Below, piece by piece: positions 5,720 through 7,774 of a stretch of DNA of 7,774 bases; position 1 is the first letter of the stretch, and the number at the start of each line of letters is the position of its first letter. The stretch spans positions 1 to 7,774 of the forward strand of contig JBKBMW010000034.1 of assembly GCA_046295675.1 (NCBI GenBank), written 5' to 3'. Below the pieces are notes generated by a model. The model was not told the DNA's origin. It saw only the letters and a list, made by a program, of their open reading frames with translations, and ran no database searches. This stretch comes from JAOAJF01 sp046295675 (GTDB lineage: Archaea; Micrarchaeota; Micrarchaeia; Anstonellales; Anstonellaceae). The position numbers and the translations under genes were made by a program.

Positions 5720-6934
5720 ATGCAGTTGTTTAATCAAAACCAACCTCAACAGGAACCCAATTTCTTTAAATTATCAGATAAAATAATAAAAATAGAATCA
5801 AAAGAATTGGAAAAAAATCCAGAAATTCAAAATTTTATAAAAAACTCAACTGCCACTATTTTTGAGTTTTTTTATAAAAACGGTGCAAAAGAATTTTTTT
5901 ATAGTTTGCCTATCTTAAAGCTGAAGTTAGATTTAGAAGTACCTGGATCGTATGAAGATTCACCACATCTTTTCCCGCCTTTAATTTCCTTAAAGATAAA
6001 TCCAAAAAATTTTCAAAAAGAAGAAATTTTTAAAACACTTTTTCATGAATTCTGTCATCATTTAATCTCTAACAAGCAAAAACCTTTACAGCCACATACC
6101 AATATTGAAAAACATTTGTTTTTAGATGAAAATAGTGAAAGATGGCGTTCTATTGAAGAAGGTTTGGCAAATATTTTTGCCAGGTTTTATCTAAAAAAAC
6201 TCTCAAATGAAAATTCTTTTAAGAGTTTAGACCTTGACTATACTCAAATTGAGAAAAATTTAGAAGCTAGCTATCCAATAGAACAATCAATTATTTTAAT
6301 ATTTTTAGCTTCATTAGACTTAAAAATTGAAGATTTAGTTAACCTCTATCTAAAAGATTCTTCTATTTCCTTTATGCTTAAAGAAAAATTTTGTCAAAAA
6401 TATCAAATATCTGAAGAGGAGTTTTTTACTTTATTACCCGACCCAAAACCTTTATTAAACTTTCTTTTATCTCAAAATTTCAATATTAATGATCTAGAAC
6501 AAAAAATTCAAAGTCTTGGATTGAAACAAGACTATCTAAATTTTCTAATAAATAATTATAAAGAACTAAGAGATGGTATAAACAAATATAAAAATATGGA
6601 AAAAGATAAACAAATTTTAATTTTAAAAACATTATACTCAGAACTACAAAAAAAAGCCCAAGAAGACCCTCTTTTTTATCAAAAGCAAGAAAATCAATCA
6701 AAACTAAAGGAAGCTACTTTTTTAATTGCAAGTTTGCTTGGATTAGATGATTATATCCAAATTGAGCAAGTCAAAGTTTATTTGTTAAATAAAATTACAA
6801 ACGAAGAGGAGGGCATTATAAATCCAAATTTTTATATATTTGATCAACCAGAAGAATTCAAATTTCTTAGTTTTATAATTCATCCTTCAAAAATAGAGCA
6901 TTTAAAAGAAGATATTGATAATCTTTTTAAATAA
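5720..6934 (+). CDS. Uncharacterised protein with HExxH zinc-metallopeptidase-like motif
   Basis: This 404-residue protein was not recognised as a named family. TLFHEFCHHLIS (106-117) contains an HExxH motif (His109, Glu110, His113), the zinc-binding and catalytic core of zincin peptidases. RSIEEGLANIFARF (143-156) follows about 33 residues later and resembles the gluzincin helix that supplies a Glu as third zinc ligand (Glu146 or Glu147). No signal peptide or transmembrane helix is evident, so it is probably cytosolic. The N-terminus is Gln/Asn-rich (MQLFNQNQPQQEPNF). Residues from about 165 on are Lys/Glu/Leu-rich and mostly helical, with no motif I know. The start is well supported: GAGGT at 5709-5713 lies six bases before the ATG, and the trxB stop lies between them, so the two genes are probably co-transcribed and coupled. 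Peptidase activity is inferred from two motifs only. Confidence 0.85.
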   Translation: MQLFNQNQPQQEPNFFKLSDKIIKIESKELEKNPEIQNFIKNSTATIFEFFYKNGAKEFFYSLPILKLKLDLEVPGSYEDSPHLFPPLISLKINPKNFQKEEIFKTLFHEFCHHLISNKQKPLQPHTNIEKHLFLDENSERWRSIEEGLANIFARFYLKKLSNENSFKSLDLDYTQIEKNLEASYPIEQSIILIFLASLDLKIEDLVNLYLKDSSISFMLKEKFCQKYQISEEEFFTLLPDPKPLLNFLLSQNFNINDLEQKIQSLGLKQDYLNFLINNYKELRDGINKYKNMEKDKQILILKTLYSELQKKAQEDPLFYQKQENQSKLKEATFLIASLLGLDDYIQIEQVKVYLLNKITNEEEGIINPNFYIFDQPEEFKFLSFIIHPSKIEHLKEDIDNLFK

Positions 6935-6938
6935 AAAT
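6928..6938 (-). terminator. T-rich tract after tRNA-Gly
   Basis: On the minus strand the tRNA's discriminator A is followed directly by TTTTTATTTA, a U-rich tract suited to archaeal termination. It overlaps the last codons of the HExxH gene on the opposite strand. Confidence 0.4.
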
Positions 6939-7011
6939 GCGTCCGCCGGGATTTGAACCCGGATTACTAGCTTGGAAGGCTAGAGTCCTAACCAGGTTGA
7001 ACGACAGACGC
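6938..7011 (-). tRNA. tRNA-Gly, anticodon TCC
   Basis: The complete cloverleaf can be folded by hand. Acceptor GCGTCTG pairs with CGGACGC (one T-G pair). The D-stem is GTTC/GGAC with loop AACCTGGTTA. The anticodon stem CTAGC/GCTAG encloses CTTCCAA, giving anticodon TCC, which reads GGA and probably GGG glycine codons. A four-base variable loop TAAT follows, then T-stem CCGGG/CCCGG with loop TTCAAAT. The discriminator base is A and CCA is not encoded, so the end must be added by a CCA-adding enzyme, which is common in archaea. There is no intron. It is convergent with the HExxH gene, whose stop lies 3 bases away. A TATA candidate on the minus strand (about 7019-7030 or 7038-7047) is ambiguous in distance. 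Confidence 0.97.
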
Positions 7012-7027
7012 TTCTATTGATATATAA

Positions 7028-7046
7028 TAAAACAAAAGATTAAAAA
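7028..7046 (-). terminator. Possible T-rich terminator after the GXGXG-repeat gene
   Basis: The minus strand reads TTTTTAATCTTTTGTTTTA, about 55 bases after the stop of the gene at 7102 and just upstream of the tRNA. It may end that gene's transcript, or the tRNA may be transcribed with it and processed out. The same A/T-rich stretch could also hold the tRNA promoter. Confidence 0.3.
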
Positions 7047-7101
7047 CTAACTTCCAAAAAGCAAATTAAGTTTATTCTTCTTCTACTAATAGCATACCTC
7101 T

Positions 7102-7764
7102 TTATTTTTTTATCAGTGCTTCTAAATTATCTCTTCCGATGTCTAAATCCATTGTGTCATATCTGTAAATTTTGGCTTTCCAAATTTCTCTAGAAATATA
7201 GATAACCTCCTTTGATATGTATATCTCTCCACCATTCATTTTCTTTCCAACTTCTATCCCTACGTTTCCAATGAGTGTGATTCTCCCTTTAGACATAAAA
7301 TAACCAAGAAAGTTTCCCACATCCCCTATTATATAAACCTCTTTTTTATTTTCATAACCAACAAAATCTAAAGGGTATCTAAGATGTCTCAAATCTATGT
7401 GAATTATTCTATCTGTTGAGGAATTTATAAGTGCTGAAAGAAATAGCCCAGCCATAAGCTCAAAGTCTTTGTAATCTTGAAATTTCTCTAAGTTCTGGAC
7501 AAATTCTTGAATGTCCATTGATGAAGGTTCAATCTTTTTAAGTTCTCTATAAACCTTGTTATAATATGAATCAATATCTATCGCAGTACCATTATATGTT
7601 CTTTTGATTTCATTATTTCGAAATATCTCACAGATTTTTTCTACATTTTCATTTCTTACTAACTCTTGCTCAGCTAATACCTTCTTCATAAAAACTGATT
7701 TTGAATCAACCCTTTCTAAAACCCCTTTCCTATTCTCATCTTTATTTTTTATAACCCTAGCCAC
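7102..7764 (-). CDS. Uncharacterised protein with C-terminal GXGXG-type beta-helix repeats
   Basis: From a GTG at 7764 this is 220 residues. The N-terminal part (to about 115) is charged and probably helical, with no motif I recognise. A hydrophobic helix-like segment FELMAGLFLSALINSS (101-116) leads into a strand-rich region. There, two tandem 19-residue units stand out at about 146-164 and 165-183, sharing the pattern I-G-[DN]-V-G-x-x-[LV]-G-x-x-M-x-x-G-x-I. Such repeats build the right-handed beta-helix of the glutamate synthase alpha C-terminal domain and of formylmethanofuran dehydrogenase subunit C, but here there are only two clear turns and no catalytic partner domain. The start is unsure: the frame remains open to the window edge, so the gene may begin upstream, and an internal ATG exists at 7689. 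Function is unknown; a structural or assembly role is only a guess. Confidence 0.75.
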   Translation of the reverse strand: MARVIKNKDENRKGVLERVDSKSVFMKKVLAEQELVRNENVEKICEIFRNNEIKRTYNGTAIDIDSYYNKVYRELKKIEPSSMDIQEFVQNLEKFQDYKDFELMAGLFLSALINSSTDRIIHIDLRHLRYPLDFVGYENKKEVYIIGDVGNFLGYFMSKGRITLIGNVGIEVGKKMNGGEIYISKEVIYISREIWKAKIYRYDTMDLDIGRDNLEALIKK

Positions 7765-7774
7765 AGTTAAAACC

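Noticed and set aside
6486..6701. Open frame on the minus strand inside the HExxH gene
   Set aside because: Hydrophobic antisense frames are expected opposite Lys/Glu/Leu-rich coding sequence in AT-rich DNA; nothing supports expression.
7072..7095. Seven-codon minus-strand mini-ORF (MLLVEEE) preceded by AGAGGT
   Set aside because: The AGAGGT abuts the ATG with no spacer, so it is a poor ribosome-binding site, and a seven-residue peptide cannot be supported from sequence alone.

Overview
The window is AT-rich, gene-dense chromosome and reads as archaeal, most likely a small-genome DPANN-type lineage. This is an inference from several visible traits: TATA-like boxes about 25-27 bases upstream of first-gene start codons with no Shine-Dalgarno site there (leaderless style); GGTGA/GAGGT Shine-Dalgarno sites only at internal operon junctions; a tRNA gene without encoded CCA; and a partial KaiC/Rad55-like ATPase. 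No phylogenetic marker was compared, so the lineage is a guess, and a bacterial candidate-phylum origin is not formally excluded.

Layout. (1) 1-201, minus: the N-terminal 67 codons of a RecA/KaiC-superfamily ATPase with a perfect Walker A motif, cut by the window edge. (2) 202-308: a divergent promoter region. (3) 309-773, plus: a small four-helix membrane protein of unknown function. (4) 810-4678, minus: a tight four-gene operon in the order gpmA, class V aminotransferase, serA, serS, with gaps of 4-8 bases in which each stop codon lies in or next to the next gene's ribosome-binding site. (5) 4679-4775: a second divergent promoter region containing three tandem 17-18 base A/T repeats, the outer two overlapping the two TATA boxes. 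(6) 4776-6934, plus: trxB followed after 2 bases by a 404-residue protein with an HExxH metallopeptidase-like motif. (7) 6938-7011, minus: tRNA-Gly(TCC). (8) 7102-7764 or beyond, minus: a protein whose C-terminal half holds two clean 19-residue GXGXG-type beta-helix repeats.

The main biological point is region 4. Phosphoglycerate mutase brings 2-phosphoglycerate to 3-phosphoglycerate, SerA oxidises that to 3-phosphohydroxypyruvate, the aminotransferase can make phosphoserine (its assignment here is by context), and SerRS charges serine onto tRNA. One operon thus links central carbon flux to seryl-tRNA. The one missing step is phosphoserine phosphatase. I see no mobile element, CRISPR array, rRNA or clear pseudogene, and no strong evidence for an undescribed system. 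The least explained genes are the HExxH protein, the GXGXG-repeat protein and the small membrane protein.
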